A DNA stretch of 64,000 nucleotides from VRUE01 sp963822295. Its GTDB lineage: Bacteria; Actinomycetota; Thermoleophilia; Solirubrobacterales; 70-9. The DNA is taken from assembly GCA_963822295.1 (NCBI GenBank), contig CAWGHD010000002.1:930001-994000 (forward strand), written 5' to 3'. A program made the translations under genes and the position numbers. The notes below the pieces were generated by a model that did not search any database, was not told where the DNA came from, and was given only the letters and a program-made list of their open reading frames with translations. Below are positions 15,742 through 25,308 of the stretch, one piece after another. Within the stretch, counting starts at the first letter, position 1. Each line of letters begins with the position of its first letter.

Positions 15742-17829
15742 CTAAGCGCCCACCTGGACGCCGCCCTGGGACTCGGCCACCACCTTGGTGGCGAGGTGCG
15801 GCGGCACCTCGTCGTAGCGGTCGAACTCCATCTCGAAGTCGGCGCGGCCGCCGCTGATCGAGCGCAGGTCCGGCGCGTAGTCGAGCACCTCGGCCATCGG
15901 CACCTCCGCCCTGACCTCCGTGGCGCCGCCCTTCGGCTCCATCCCGAGCGGGTGCCCGCGGCGCGAGTTGAGGTCGCCGATCACGTCGCCGACGATCTCG
16001 TCCGGGCAGCTCACGCTGAGGCGCACGATCGGCTCGAGCAGGACCGGGTCGGCGTCCTCCATCGCCTCCTTGAAGGCCATCGAGCCGGCGAGCTTGAAGG
16101 CCATCTCGGAGGAGTCCACGTCGTGGTGCTTGCCGTCGACGAGCAGCACCCGCACGTCCTTCACCGGGTAGCCGGCGACGGTGCCGTGCTCCATCGCCTC
16201 GACCACCCCCTTCTCGACGGCGGGGATGAAGCCGCCGGGGATCGCCGCCCCCTTGATCTTGTTGACGAACTCGAGCCCGGCGCCCTCCTCCCCCGGCTCG
16301 ATCTCGATCTTGCAGTCGGCGAACTGGCCGCGGCCGCCCGACTGCTTCTTGTAGCGGGCGTGGGCGGTCGCCGGCCCGCGGATCGACTCGCGGTAGGGGA
16401 CGCGCGGCGGGTGCAGGTCGATCTCGACCCCGAAGCGGTCCTTCATCCGGGCGACGGTGACCTCGACGTGGACCTGGGTGAGCCCGGCGATGATCTGCTC
16501 CCCGGTCTGCGGGTCGCGGTGCACGTCGAGGGTCGGGTCCTCCTCGGTCAGCCGCCGCACCGCCGAGGCCGCCTTGTCCTCGTCGCCCTTGGACCTCGGC
16601 TCATAGGCGAAGGCCATCACCGGCGAGGGCAGGTCGAGGGGAGCGAAGGCGACCCGCTCCTGGCCGTCGCAGAGCACGTCGCCGGCCCTCGTCTCCTTCA
16701 GCTTCCCGATCGCGCCGATGTCGCCGGCGCCGAGCTCCTCGACCGGGGTCAGCTCCTTGCCCAACGGCCGCACGAGCTGCCCGATCCGCTCCTTCTGCCC
16801 GCGGGCGGCGTTGATCGCCTGCGAGTCGGAGCGGATCGTGCCGCTGACGACGCGGAATAGGTTGATGCGCCCGGCATAGGGGTCGGCGAGGGTCTTGAAG
16901 ACGTAGGCGACCAGCCCGTCGCCGTCCTCGGGCGCGATCTCGACCGCCTCGTCGCCGTCTCCGAGCGCCCGCAGGGCGCCGCGCATCGCCGGCGAGGGCA
17001 GGTCCTCGACCAGCGCCCCGAGCAGCCGGTCGGTGCCGAGGTTGCGGGTCGCGGCGCCGCAGGTGACCGGGAAGACCCGGCCCGCGGTGACCCCGCGCTT
17101 GAGCACCGAGACGATCTCCTCGTGGTCGATCTCCTCGCCCTCGAGGTAGCGCTCCATCAGCTCGTCGGAGTTCTCCGCCACCTCGTCCATCAGCCTCTCG
17201 CGGTACTCCTCGGCCAGGCCGCGCAGGTCCTCCGGGATCTCGACCCGCTCGGCGCTGCCGCGCTCGCTTCCCTCGTAGACGTAGGCCTCGAGGTCGATCA
17301 GGTCGATCACGCCGCGCAGCTCGTGCTCGGCGCCGATCGGGATCTCGGTCGCGACGACGTGCGGGCCGAAGGCGGACTTGAGCGAGTCGAGCGCGGCGAA
17401 GAAGTCGGCGCGCTCGCGGTCGAGCATGTTGACGAAGACCAGCCTCGCGAGGCCCTCGGCGTCGGCCCGCCGCCAGAGCCGTTCGGTGCTGACCTCGACC
17501 CCGGCGACGCCGTTGACGACGACGACGGCGGCGTCGGCCGCCCGCAGGGAGGCGATCGCGTCGGCGACGAAGCTGGGCTCGCCGGGGGTGTCGATCAGGT
17601 TGATCTCCCGGTCCTGGTATTCGAAGCAGGCGACAGAGGCGTCGATGGACATCTCCCTGTCCTTCTCGTCCTCGGCGTGGTCGGCGACGGTGGTTCCCGC
17701 GGCCACGGCGCCGAGCCGGTTGACCGCCCCGGCCTCGTGGAGCATCGCCTCGTGCAGGCTCGTCTTGCCGCTGCCCCGGTGCCCGATCAGGGCGACATTG
17801 CGAATCCGGTCTGCGGCCTTGTGAGGCAC
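15742..17829 (-). CDS. EF-G-like translational GTPase (FusA2 type)
   Basis: A 695-residue protein with the five-domain plan of elongation factor G. The P-loop is GHRGSGKTS (residues 16-24). Switch II reads DTPGEPSF (80-87), where canonical EF-G has DTPGHVDF, so the catalytic histidine is glutamate here. The G4 motif NKMD is degenerate (VNMLDRERAD). Domain IV and the C-terminal domain are recognisable (FVNKIKGAAIPGGFIPAVEKG). This matches the EF-G-like/FusA2 group rather than the translocating EF-G. Its role is unclear; slow GTP hydrolysis is an inference. It is not next to other ribosomal genes. Confidence 0.85.
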   Translation of the reverse strand: MPHKAADRIRNVALIGHRGSGKTSLHEAMLHEAGAVNRLGAVAAGTTVADHAEDEKDREMSIDASVACFEYQDREINLIDTPGEPSFVADAIASLRAADAAVVVVNGVAGVEVSTERLWRRADAEGLARLVFVNMLDRERADFFAALDSLKSAFGPHVVATEIPIGAEHELRGVIDLIDLEAYVYEGSERGSAERVEIPEDLRGLAEEYRERLMDEVAENSDELMERYLEGEEIDHEEIVSVLKRGVTAGRVFPVTCGAATRNLGTDRLLGALVEDLPSPAMRGALRALGDGDEAVEIAPEDGDGLVAYVFKTLADPYAGRINLFRVVSGTIRSDSQAINAARGQKERIGQLVRPLGKELTPVEELGAGDIGAIGKLKETRAGDVLCDGQERVAFAPLDLPSPVMAFAYEPRSKGDEDKAASAVRRLTEEDPTLDVHRDPQTGEQIIAGLTQVHVEVTVARMKDRFGVEIDLHPPRVPYRESIRGPATAHARYKKQSGGRGQFADCKIEIEPGEEGAGLEFVNKIKGAAIPGGFIPAVEKGVVEAMEHGTVAGYPVKDVRVLLVDGKHHDVDSSEMAFKLAGSMAFKEAMEDADPVLLEPIVRLSVSCPDEIVGDVIGDLNSRRGHPLGMEPKGGATEVRAEVPMAEVLDYAPDLRSISGGRADFEMEFDRYDEVPPHLATKVVAESQGGVQVGA

Positions 17830-17862
17830 GCGCCCAACGCTACACCCGCGACGCGGTCCGAA

Positions 17863-18636
17863 TCAATCCTGCTGGAGGTGGGACTTGAGGCGCATGACCG
17901 CCTTGGTGTGCAGCTGAGAGACCCGCGACTCGGTGACGCCGAGGACCTCGCCGATCTCCCGCAGGGTGAGGTTCTCGTAGTAGTAGAGGGCGACGACGAG
18001 CTGCTCGCGCTCCGGCAGCGAGGCGATCGCCTCGGTCAGCCGGTCCTTGATCTCGCTGCTGTCGAGCGATTCCTGCGGGTCGTCGGCGCGTGGGTCGGAG
18101 ATCGTGTCGAGCAGCGAGACCTGGTCGCCGGAGGAGTCGGAGACCGTCCAGAGCTCGTCGAGGGCGTAGACCGAGGAGTTGGCGATTTCGAGCAGCGAGG
18201 AATTGAGTTCCTCCTCGTTGACCCCGAGCTTCTCCGCCAGCTCCTCGTCCGTGGGGGCGCGCTGCAGCTCGTGCTCGAGCTTGGTCTGCGCCGCCTCGAT
18301 TTCCCGGGCGCGCGAGCGGACCGAGCGCGGCACCCAATCGAGCGAGCGCAGCTCGTCGATGATCGCGCCGCGGATCCGGGTCATCGCGAAGGTCTCGAAC
18401 TTGATCCCGCGCTCCGGCTCGAAGCGCTCGATCGCACCGATCAGCCCCATCAGGCCGTAGGAGATCAGGTCGGCGTCGTCTACGTGAGAGGGCAGCCCGG
18501 CGCCGAGGCGGCCGGCGACGAATTTGACCATCGGCGAGTAGGCGACGACCAGGCGCTCGCGTGCGCTCGCGTCCCCGTCGCCCTTGTAGCGCTTCCAGAG
18601 GTCGCGCAGCTCAATCTCTTTTACCCCTGTTTCCAT
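17863..18636 (-). CDS. FliA/WhiG-family RNA polymerase sigma factor
   Basis: A 256-residue group 3 sigma-70 factor. Region 2 (LVVAYSPMVKFVAGRLGAGL then DLISYGLMGLIGAIERFEP) binds core polymerase and the -10 element. Region 3 (RIRGAIIDELRSLDWVPR) is typical of WhiG/FliA. Region 4 has the helix-turn-helix LTLREIGEVLGVTESRVSQL for the -35. The ATG at 18636 was preferred; 22 further residues upstream are poor and would overlap the Xer gene. No flagellar or sporulation genes are in the window, so the regulon is unknown. Confidence 0.9.
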   Translation of the reverse strand: METGVKEIELRDLWKRYKGDGDASARERLVVAYSPMVKFVAGRLGAGLPSHVDDADLISYGLMGLIGAIERFEPERGIKFETFAMTRIRGAIIDELRSLDWVPRSVRSRAREIEAAQTKLEHELQRAPTDEELAEKLGVNEEELNSSLLEIANSSVYALDELWTVSDSSGDQVSLLDTISDPRADDPQESLDSSEIKDRLTEAIASLPEREQLVVALYYYENLTLREIGEVLGVTESRVSQLHTKAVMRLKSHLQQD

Positions 18637-18679
18637 GGCGCCTGCGCGAATTCTACGGTCCGGTGGAGCGTTTCCACCC

Positions 18680-19567
18680 TCAGGCGCGCGGATGGGTGGC
18701 CGCATACGCCTCCCGCAGGCGGGTTGCGTCGATGCGCGTGTAGATCTGAGTCGTCGAGATCGAGGAGTGTCCGAGCAGCTCCTGGATCGTGCGCAGGTCG
18801 GCCCCGCCTTCGAGCAGGTGGGTGGCGAAGCTGTGCCTCAGCGAGTGCGGCGAGATGCCGCCGGCGAGGGCCGCCTCGCGGACCCAGAGGCCGAGCCGGC
18901 GGGTGACGTCGGAGGTCGAGAGGCGGCGGCCGCTCTTCGAGAGGAAGAGCGCCTGCTCGCACGGGTCGGTGGCGAGGACGCGGCGGCCCTTTTCCTCGTA
19001 GCGCCGCAGGGCCTGCTGGGCGGGCTCGCCGACGGGCAGGAGCCGTTCCCTGTTGCCCTTGCCGAGCACCCGGATCTGCTCGGTCTCGTGGTCGAGCGCG
19101 CCGCTGTCGAGGTTGACGATCTCCTCGCAGCGCAGCCCGCAGGAGTAGGCGAGCTCGAGCATCGCCCTGTCGCGCAGCTCGAGCGGGGTCGTCGCCGGGA
19201 TCCGCTCGAGCAGCGTCCGCACCTGCTCGACGCTGAGGACGCGGGGCAGCTTCTGCTCGCGCTTCGGGCTGGAGACCAGGTCGGCGGGGTTGTGGCCGGC
19301 CTGCTCGTCGCGGACGAGGAAGTCGAAGAGGCCGCGGATGGCGGCGAGCTTGCGGGCCACGGTCGAGGGGGCGGCGCCGGCGGAGGAGAGACCCGCCCCG
19401 TAGCGGCGGACGTCGCGATGGCGGACGGCGGCGGGCTCGAGCCCGATCCCGGCCGCCCACTCGGCGAACTGGCCGAGGTCGACGCCGTAGGCGCGCCGGG
19501 TGCGCTCGGCGATGCTCCTGCCCCGCAGGTCGCGATCGTAGCCGGCGAGTGATTCGTCCCAGGTCAT
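18680..19567 (-). CDS. xerC: XerC/XerD-type tyrosine recombinase
   Basis: A 295-residue tyrosine recombinase with the SAM-like DNA-binding N-terminal domain and a full catalytic set: Arg146 (SCGLRCEE), Lys170 (LGKGNRER), His241 and Arg244 (HSLRHSF), His267 (LLGHSSI) and nucleophile Tyr276 (TQIYTR). Size and motifs fit the chromosomal dimer-resolution Xer enzymes rather than a phage integrase, and no attachment site or phage gene is near. Whether it is XerC or XerD cannot be settled without a second homologue for comparison. The sigma factor gene follows 43 bases downstream. Confidence 0.85.
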   Translation of the reverse strand: MTWDESLAGYDRDLRGRSIAERTRRAYGVDLGQFAEWAAGIGLEPAAVRHRDVRRYGAGLSSAGAAPSTVARKLAAIRGLFDFLVRDEQAGHNPADLVSSPKREQKLPRVLSVEQVRTLLERIPATTPLELRDRAMLELAYSCGLRCEEIVNLDSGALDHETEQIRVLGKGNRERLLPVGEPAQQALRRYEEKGRRVLATDPCEQALFLSKSGRRLSTSDVTRRLGLWVREAALAGGISPHSLRHSFATHLLEGGADLRTIQELLGHSSISTTQIYTRIDATRLREAYAATHPRA

Positions 19568-19612
19568 GGAGCCAGGTTCGCCGTGGGAGGCCGCGGGCCT
19601 CCAGGGAGGTCG

Positions 19613-20650
19613 CTACCCGATGTAGATCGGGGTGCCGACTTCGACCTGGTCGTAGAGCTCTTCGACGTCGGGGATCGCCATCCGCACGCAGCCGTGCGAA
19701 GCGGCGGTGCCCAGCGAGGAGGTTTCTTCGGTGCCGTGGATGCCGGCGCCTTCGTAGATCCCCATCCAGCGCGCCTTGATCGGGTTCGACGGCCCGGGCG
19801 GGATCGACTGCCCGGCCAGCGAGCCGGCCCAGTCGGATTCGGGGACGTTCCAGGTCGGGTTTTCCGCCATTTCCTGGATCGAGTAGAGGCCTTCCGGGGT
19901 TTCCAGCCCTTCCTGGCCGACGGCGACGGTGTAGGTCTTGGCCAGCTTCAGGTCCTTCCAGAGCCGCAGGGTGTAGGCGCCGCGGTCGAGGGTCAGGTAG
20001 GTGGGGTACTCGGCGGCGACTTCGCTGCCGGTCACCTCCGGTTTCGTCGAGTGGGCGCGGGCGGTGATCGTGTGGTCGGCGTCGGCGTTGAGGACGGCGG
20101 CGTTGATCTGGTCGGTGAGCAGGTTGTCGCGCAGCTTGCGCCCGTACTCGGCGGGGACGACTTCGAGCGATTCGCCGTTCGGTTCGATCGTCGCGTTCTG
20201 CGGTTCCTGGTCGATCGCCTCGGCGACTTCGACGACGAAGCGATTGACCGCGCGGCGCGAGTAGGTGATGTCGGCGGGGATCCGCTCCTCGAGCTCACTC
20301 CCGCTCACGTATCGGACGAGGCGGCCGGGCAGGCCTCCGTCGCGGCTTTCCTCGAGCGCCTCCTCGACCGCGAGGTCGAGGTCGGCTCGCAGCTTCAGCC
20401 GCTTGCCGGAGAGGGTCCAGCTCTCGCCGTCGTAGGCGACGCGAAGCGAGTGGCGCAGGGGCGCGAGCAGCTGCCGGCGAACGGCCCTGGTGGCTTCGTC
20501 GGCGTCCATGCCGCCGACGTCGACGCCGCCGATCGTCACGCCCTCGGCGATCTTGTCCTTCTGGGTGCTGTCGTAGGCGTAGGCCGCGACCGCGCCGAGC
20601 AGGACGAGGACGACACCGGTGGCGATAGCGATTTTCGTCTTGCGTCCCAA
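19613..20650 (-). CDS. L,D-transpeptidase (YkuD) with VanW-like substrate-binding N-terminus
   Basis: A 345-residue cell-wall enzyme: one N-terminal membrane anchor (residues 8-26), a duplicated PG_binding_4-type region (about 30-215) and a C-terminal YkuD domain. The catalytic motif reads HGTEE then SHGCVRM, with nucleophile Cys321. Such enzymes make 3-3 peptidoglycan cross-links or attach proteins and resist most beta-lactams. The start is a TTG at 20650 with GAGGGA eight bases upstream. It shares a 151-bp divergent promoter region with the folate gene. Confidence 0.88.
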   Translation of the reverse strand: MGRKTKIAIATGVVLVLLGAVAAYAYDSTQKDKIAEGVTIGGVDVGGMDADEATRAVRRQLLAPLRHSLRVAYDGESWTLSGKRLKLRADLDLAVEEALEESRDGGLPGRLVRYVSGSELEERIPADITYSRRAVNRFVVEVAEAIDQEPQNATIEPNGESLEVVPAEYGRKLRDNLLTDQINAAVLNADADHTITARAHSTKPEVTGSEVAAEYPTYLTLDRGAYTLRLWKDLKLAKTYTVAVGQEGLETPEGLYSIQEMAENPTWNVPESDWAGSLAGQSIPPGPSNPIKARWMGIYEGAGIHGTEETSSLGTAASHGCVRMAIPDVEELYDQVEVGTPIYIG

Positions 20651-20801
20651 AGTGACGGTCCCTCGACTTCCTATCGTCTCAACCCTTCCCGACTGCGAAA
20701 AAGTTTATGCAGTCGGATCATTCGGCCATCCGGGCTCCATCCCCTGCAAGGCGGGCTGCGCCGCGCGAAGGGCGGTCCGTCGCGACGGATATCTTTCATC
20801 G
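20651..20801. promoter_or_regulatory. Divergent promoter region with inverted repeats
   Basis: The gap between the L,D-transpeptidase and cyclo-ligase genes holds a perfect 8-bp inverted repeat, CCGACTGC (20689-20696) and GCAGTCGG (20709-20716), around the AT-rich spacer GAAAAAGTTTAT that could be a -10 region. A second palindrome CCGTCGCGACGG lies near 20777-20788. Either could be an operator; neither matches a regulator I can name. Confidence 0.4.
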
Positions 20802-21515
20802 GTGCGCTCCAAGGAAGAGGTCCGCAAAGAGGTCTGGCAGGCGATGGACCGCGATGGCATCTCGCGCTTCCCGGGAGCCGAGAACAGGATCCCCAACTTC
20901 GCCGGCGCGAGGCTCGCCGCCGACAAGCTCTCCAGCCACCGCCTCTGGAAGCGCGCGCAGACGATCAAGGCCAATCCGGATTCGCCCCAGACCCATGCCC
21001 GCCGCGCCGCTCTCGAGGAGGGCAAGACGGTGATCATGGCGGTGCCCCGCCTGCGCGACCCGCACCCCTTCCGGGTGCTTGACCCGAAGCTCCTCACCAA
21101 GGATCAGCTGAAAGAGGCGGCGACGATCAAGGGCGCGCTCCGCCACGGCAGGGTCGTGGCCCTCGAAGAGTTGCCGGAGATCGACTTCGTCCTCTGCGGC
21201 TCGGTCGCGGTCAACCTCAGCGGCGCCCGGGTCGGCAAGGGCGGCGGCTACTCCGACCTCGAGTACGGGATTCTGATCGACGCCGGCAAGATCGACGACC
21301 ACACCACGGTCGCGACCACGGTCCACCCGACCCAGATCCTGCGCCGCCACCTGATGATGACGGCGCACGACCTGCCGATCGACCTGATCGCCACCCCGCG
21401 CGCGGTGATCGACGTCGAGCGCCAGTACAAACGCCCCCGCGGCATCCTCTGGGACCACCTCCAGCCGCCCCAGATCCGGGAGATCCCGGTTCTGGAACGG
21501 ATGGGGTACGCCTGA
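20802..21515 (+). CDS. 5-formyltetrahydrofolate cyclo-ligase family protein
   Basis: This 237-residue protein belongs to the methenyltetrahydrofolate synthase superfamily, which converts 5-formyl-THF to 5,10-methenyl-THF with ATP. Supporting features are the N-terminal basic helix with VWQAMDRDGISRFPG, an internal PRLRDPHPF region and the nucleotide loop GKGGGYSDLE at residues 145-154, a variant of the classical GKGxGYYD. The altered loop places it nearer the MTHFSD/archaeal-type branch, so activity on 5-formyl-THF is likely but unproven. The GTG at 20802 was preferred because the upstream extension has no coding character. Confidence 0.7.
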   Translation: MRSKEEVRKEVWQAMDRDGISRFPGAENRIPNFAGARLAADKLSSHRLWKRAQTIKANPDSPQTHARRAALEEGKTVIMAVPRLRDPHPFRVLDPKLLTKDQLKEAATIKGALRHGRVVALEELPEIDFVLCGSVAVNLSGARVGKGGGYSDLEYGILIDAGKIDDHTTVATTVHPTQILRRHLMMTAHDLPIDLIATPRAVIDVERQYKRPRGILWDHLQPPQIREIPVLERMGYA

Positions 21516-21525
21516 GGCGCCCGGC

Positions 21526-22413
21526 CTAGCGCTCGCAGCTGCGCAGAGAGTCGAGGCCGCTGCCGCCACGGCAGAGGTCCGTGCCGCGACCGCCGCGCAG
21601 GGTGTCGGAGCCGCCGGCGCCGCGCAGCACGTCGCCGCCGGCGCCGCCCTTGAGGACGTCGGCGCCCGCGCGGCCGAGGAGGCGGTCCCTGCCGCCGCCG
21701 CCGAAGACGCGGTCGGCGTCCGAGCCGGCGTTGACGACGTCGATGCCGGTTCCGGCGCAGACCAGGTCGCGCCCGCCGAGCGAGTAGATCGTGTCGCTGC
21801 CGCCCAGCGCGGCGATCACGTCGCGCCCGGGGGTGCCGGTCAGGTTGTCGACCCCCGGCGTGCCGACCACGTTGGTGGGGAGCCCACGGCAGGTGACCGC
21901 CGCGGCGGCTTTGACCACGAGGGTGGAGACGGTGGACTTGTCATTGGAGCGGACCGGGTCCGACTCTTTGCCGTCCACCGACGCCGTGTTCTTGATCGTG
22001 CCCGCCTTGGTCGGGATCGCGGACAGGGTCACGGTCGCGGAGTTGACCACCGAGTAGGCGCCGGATTCGAGCGCCCCGATCGAGCAGGTGACCTTCTGGC
22101 CCTTTGCGGCGCAGGCGCCGACCGTCGAGGTCGCCGAGACGAAGTCCAGATCCTTGTGGAGCGTGTCGGTGACGACGATCCCCGTGGCCGGGTCCGGGCC
22201 GATGTTCTCGACCCGGATCGTGTAGGTGAGGGTCGAGCCGACCGCGATCGAGGGGGAGCTCGCGGTCTTGGTGATCTTCAGGTCCGCAGAGCCCGCCGCG
22301 GTCGCGTGGCGGGCGCCGGAAAGCGCGAGAACGGTCACGGCGACCAGCGCGAAGAGCCATACGGCGGCCGGAAGGGGGTTGCGGCGCGGTCGGTGTGCCT
22401 CAAGGCCATCCAT
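21526..22413 (-). CDS. Secreted DUF11 plus RTX-repeat protein
   Basis: A 295-residue exported protein. After a signal peptide ending near ATAAG, residues 42-165 form one DUF11 Ig-like domain (DLKITKTASSPSIAVGSTLT is its typical opening). Residues 175-295 carry RTX nonapeptide repeats of the GGxGxDxL kind (for example GGAGGDVLRGAGGSDTLRGG), which bind calcium and fold into a beta-roll after export. Two C-terminal cysteines may lock the roll. No adhesin or lipase domain is visible; a surface or matrix role is inferred. It shares the RTX design with the protein encoded at 33212-35431. Confidence 0.8.
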   Translation of the reverse strand: MDGLEAHRPRRNPLPAAVWLFALVAVTVLALSGARHATAAGSADLKITKTASSPSIAVGSTLTYTIRVENIGPDPATGIVVTDTLHKDLDFVSATSTVGACAAKGQKVTCSIGALESGAYSVVNSATVTLSAIPTKAGTIKNTASVDGKESDPVRSNDKSTVSTLVVKAAAAVTCRGLPTNVVGTPGVDNLTGTPGRDVIAALGGSDTIYSLGGRDLVCAGTGIDVVNAGSDADRVFGGGGRDRLLGRAGADVLKGGAGGDVLRGAGGSDTLRGGRGTDLCRGGSGLDSLRSCER

Positions 22414-22506
22414 GCGATTTCCTCCTCTATCGGGGGTGGGTGAGCAGCTTCTGCTCCTTACAACGAGGGGCAGCGGCCTCCGTCAGGCCCGATCGGGGGA
22501 AATTTT

Positions 22507-22752
22507 CTAACGCGACTTGGGGTCGTCCCCGGGATCGCGGCGGCTGCCGCGGATCCGCGGTGTCGCCCAGCCGACGAGGGCGCCGAGGGCTGCGGCGACC
22601 ACCAGCGCGAAGAAGAGCGGCATCTCGGCCGAGCCGAGGATGAAATTGACCTCGACGCTCTGCGAGTTGAGGGCGAGGATCAGGAGCAGGATCAGGCCGG
22701 CGCCGATCAGGAGCCAGCGCTTCCGGTTTTTGTCAGCCGGTGACGGCTCCAT
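22507..22752 (-). CDS. LapA (DUF1049)-like small membrane protein
   Basis: An 81-residue protein with two membrane helices (about 13-31 and 42-64) joined by the characteristic NSQSVEVNFILGSAEMPL segment of the LapA/DUF1049 family. In proteobacteria the family acts in LPS assembly; in Gram-positive actinomycetes the role is unknown. Its start overlaps the 3' end of ilvD by about 20 bases. Confidence 0.75.
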   Translation of the reverse strand: MEPSPADKNRKRWLLIGAGLILLLILALNSQSVEVNFILGSAEMPLFFALVVAAALGALVGWATPRIRGSRRDPGDDPKSR

Positions 22753-24431
22753 GAGAGGCCGAGCTGACCGTGGCCGCGTACTTGCTCATCACGCCGTGGC
22801 CGAAGGGCGAGGGCGGCGACCGGTAGGCGGCGACGCGCGCGGCGATCTCCTCGTCGTCGAGGGCGACGTCGATGCGGCGGGCGTCGATGTCGACGGTGAT
22901 CTCGTCGCCCTCGCGGATCGCCGCGATCGGGCCGCCCTCGGCCGCCTCGGGGGCGACATGGCCGATCATCAGGCCGCGGGTGGCGCCGGAGAAGCGGCCG
23001 TCGGTGACCATCGCGACGCTCTCCCCCAGCCCCTCGCCGACGATCGCCGCGGTCACCTGGAGCATCTCCCGCATCCCGGGGCCGCCGACCGGGCCCTCGT
23101 TGCGGATCACGACGATGTCGCCGGGGTTGATCTGCTGGTCCTTGACCGCGCGGAAGCAGTCCTCTTCGGACTCGAAGACGCGGGCCGGGCCGGTCTGCTG
23201 GCGTGCGCTCGGTGCCGGCGACCTTGACCACGGCGCCCTCCGGCGCGAGGTTGCCGTGCAGGATCGCCAGGCCGCCTTCGGGCTTGAGCGGGTCCTCGAC
23301 CGGGCGCACGACTTCCTGGCCGGGCGCCTCGGTCGCCTCGGCGGCGACCTCGCCGATCGTCTGGCCGGTGACCGTGATCGCGTCCTCGTGCAGGACGCCC
23401 TTTTCGGCGAGGCGCTTGAGGATCACCGGCACGCCGCCGGCGGCGTAGAGGTCGGTGGCGACGAAGCGGCCGCCGGGCTTGAGGTCGGCGAAGAGCGGCG
23501 TCGCGCGCGAGATCCGCTCGAAGTCGTCGATCGTCAGCTCGATGCCGAGCTCGTGGGCGAGCGCGATCAGGTGGAGGACGGCGTTGGTCGAGCCGCCGGA
23601 GGCGCAGACGCAGGCGATCGCGTTCTCCAGCGACGTCGCGGGTGATGATCTTGCTCGGCTGCAGGTCCTCGACGAGGACGCTTCAGGACCAGCTCGCCGA
23701 TCCGCTCGGCGACGGTGCTCTTGTCGTCGTCTTCGGCCGGCACCATCGCCGAGCCGCCGGCGCTGATCCCGAGCGCCTCGAAGGCGCAGGCCATCGTGTT
23801 GGCGGTGAACTGGCCGCCGCAGGCGCCGGCGCCGGGGCTGGCGACGCCCTCCAGCTCGTGCAGTTCCTCGTCGGTCATGTCGCCGGCGTTGTGGGCGCCG
23901 ATCGCCTCGAAGATGTCGAGGATGGTGACGTCGCGGCCGTGCCAGTGGCCGGGGGCGATCGAGCCGCCGTAGAGCAGCACCGAGGGCACGTCGAGCCGGG
24001 CCAGCGCCATCGCGCAGCCGGGGATCGTCTTGTCGCAGGCGCAGAGGGCGACGATCGCGTCGAACTGGTAGCCGCGGGCCATCAGCTCGATCGAGTCGGC
24101 GATCACCTCGCGGCTGACCAGCGAGGCCTTCATCCCCTGGGTGCCCATCGTCACCCCGTCGGAGACGGCGACGGTGTTGAACTCCATCGGCGTGCCGCCG
24201 GCCGCCCGCACGCCGTCTTTGACGTGCTCGGCCAGCGCGCGCAGGTGGAAGTTGCAGGGCATCGCCTCGGTCCAGGTGTTGGCGATCCCGATCGTCGGCC
24301 GGCTGAGCGCGTCGTCGTCGAACCCGATCCCCTTCATGTAGGCGCGCGAGTGGGCGCGGTCGGGGCCGTCGAAGACGGTGGCCGAGCGGGGACGCGGGAA
24401 GCTTGGTCGCGGTGCTGCCGTTCGTGCTCAT
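22733..24431 (-). CDS. ilvD: Dihydroxy-acid dehydratase, reading frame broken by about four insertions
   Basis: IlvD dehydrates dihydroxy acids in isoleucine/valine synthesis using an Fe-S cluster. Family segments are read in three frames: an N-terminus with MKGIGFDDDALSRPTIGIANTW, the cluster cysteines in ALCACDKTIPGCAMAL and GACGGQFTANTMACAFE, then SLENAIACVCASGGSTNAV, and a C-terminus with NEGPVGGPGMREML and VTDGRFSGATRG. One apparent extra base near 24393, 23683, 23640 and 23207 accounts for every switch; removing them restores a complete protein. The start is ATG 24431. As all family segments survive, sequencing error is likelier than gene decay. Confidence 0.82.
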
Positions 24432-24472
24432 GGGACGAAATCTACTGAGCGGCGCAAGTCCGAGCTTACCGT

Positions 24473-25275
<803 letters not shown>

Positions 25276-25308
25276 CGCCTCACCCTAGATGTCGGCCGGC
25301 TGTCCAGA

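Noticed and set aside
18680..19567. Integrase of a genomic island or prophage
   Set aside because: Size and motifs fit XerC/XerD, and there is no attachment-site duplication, phage gene or compositional change around it.
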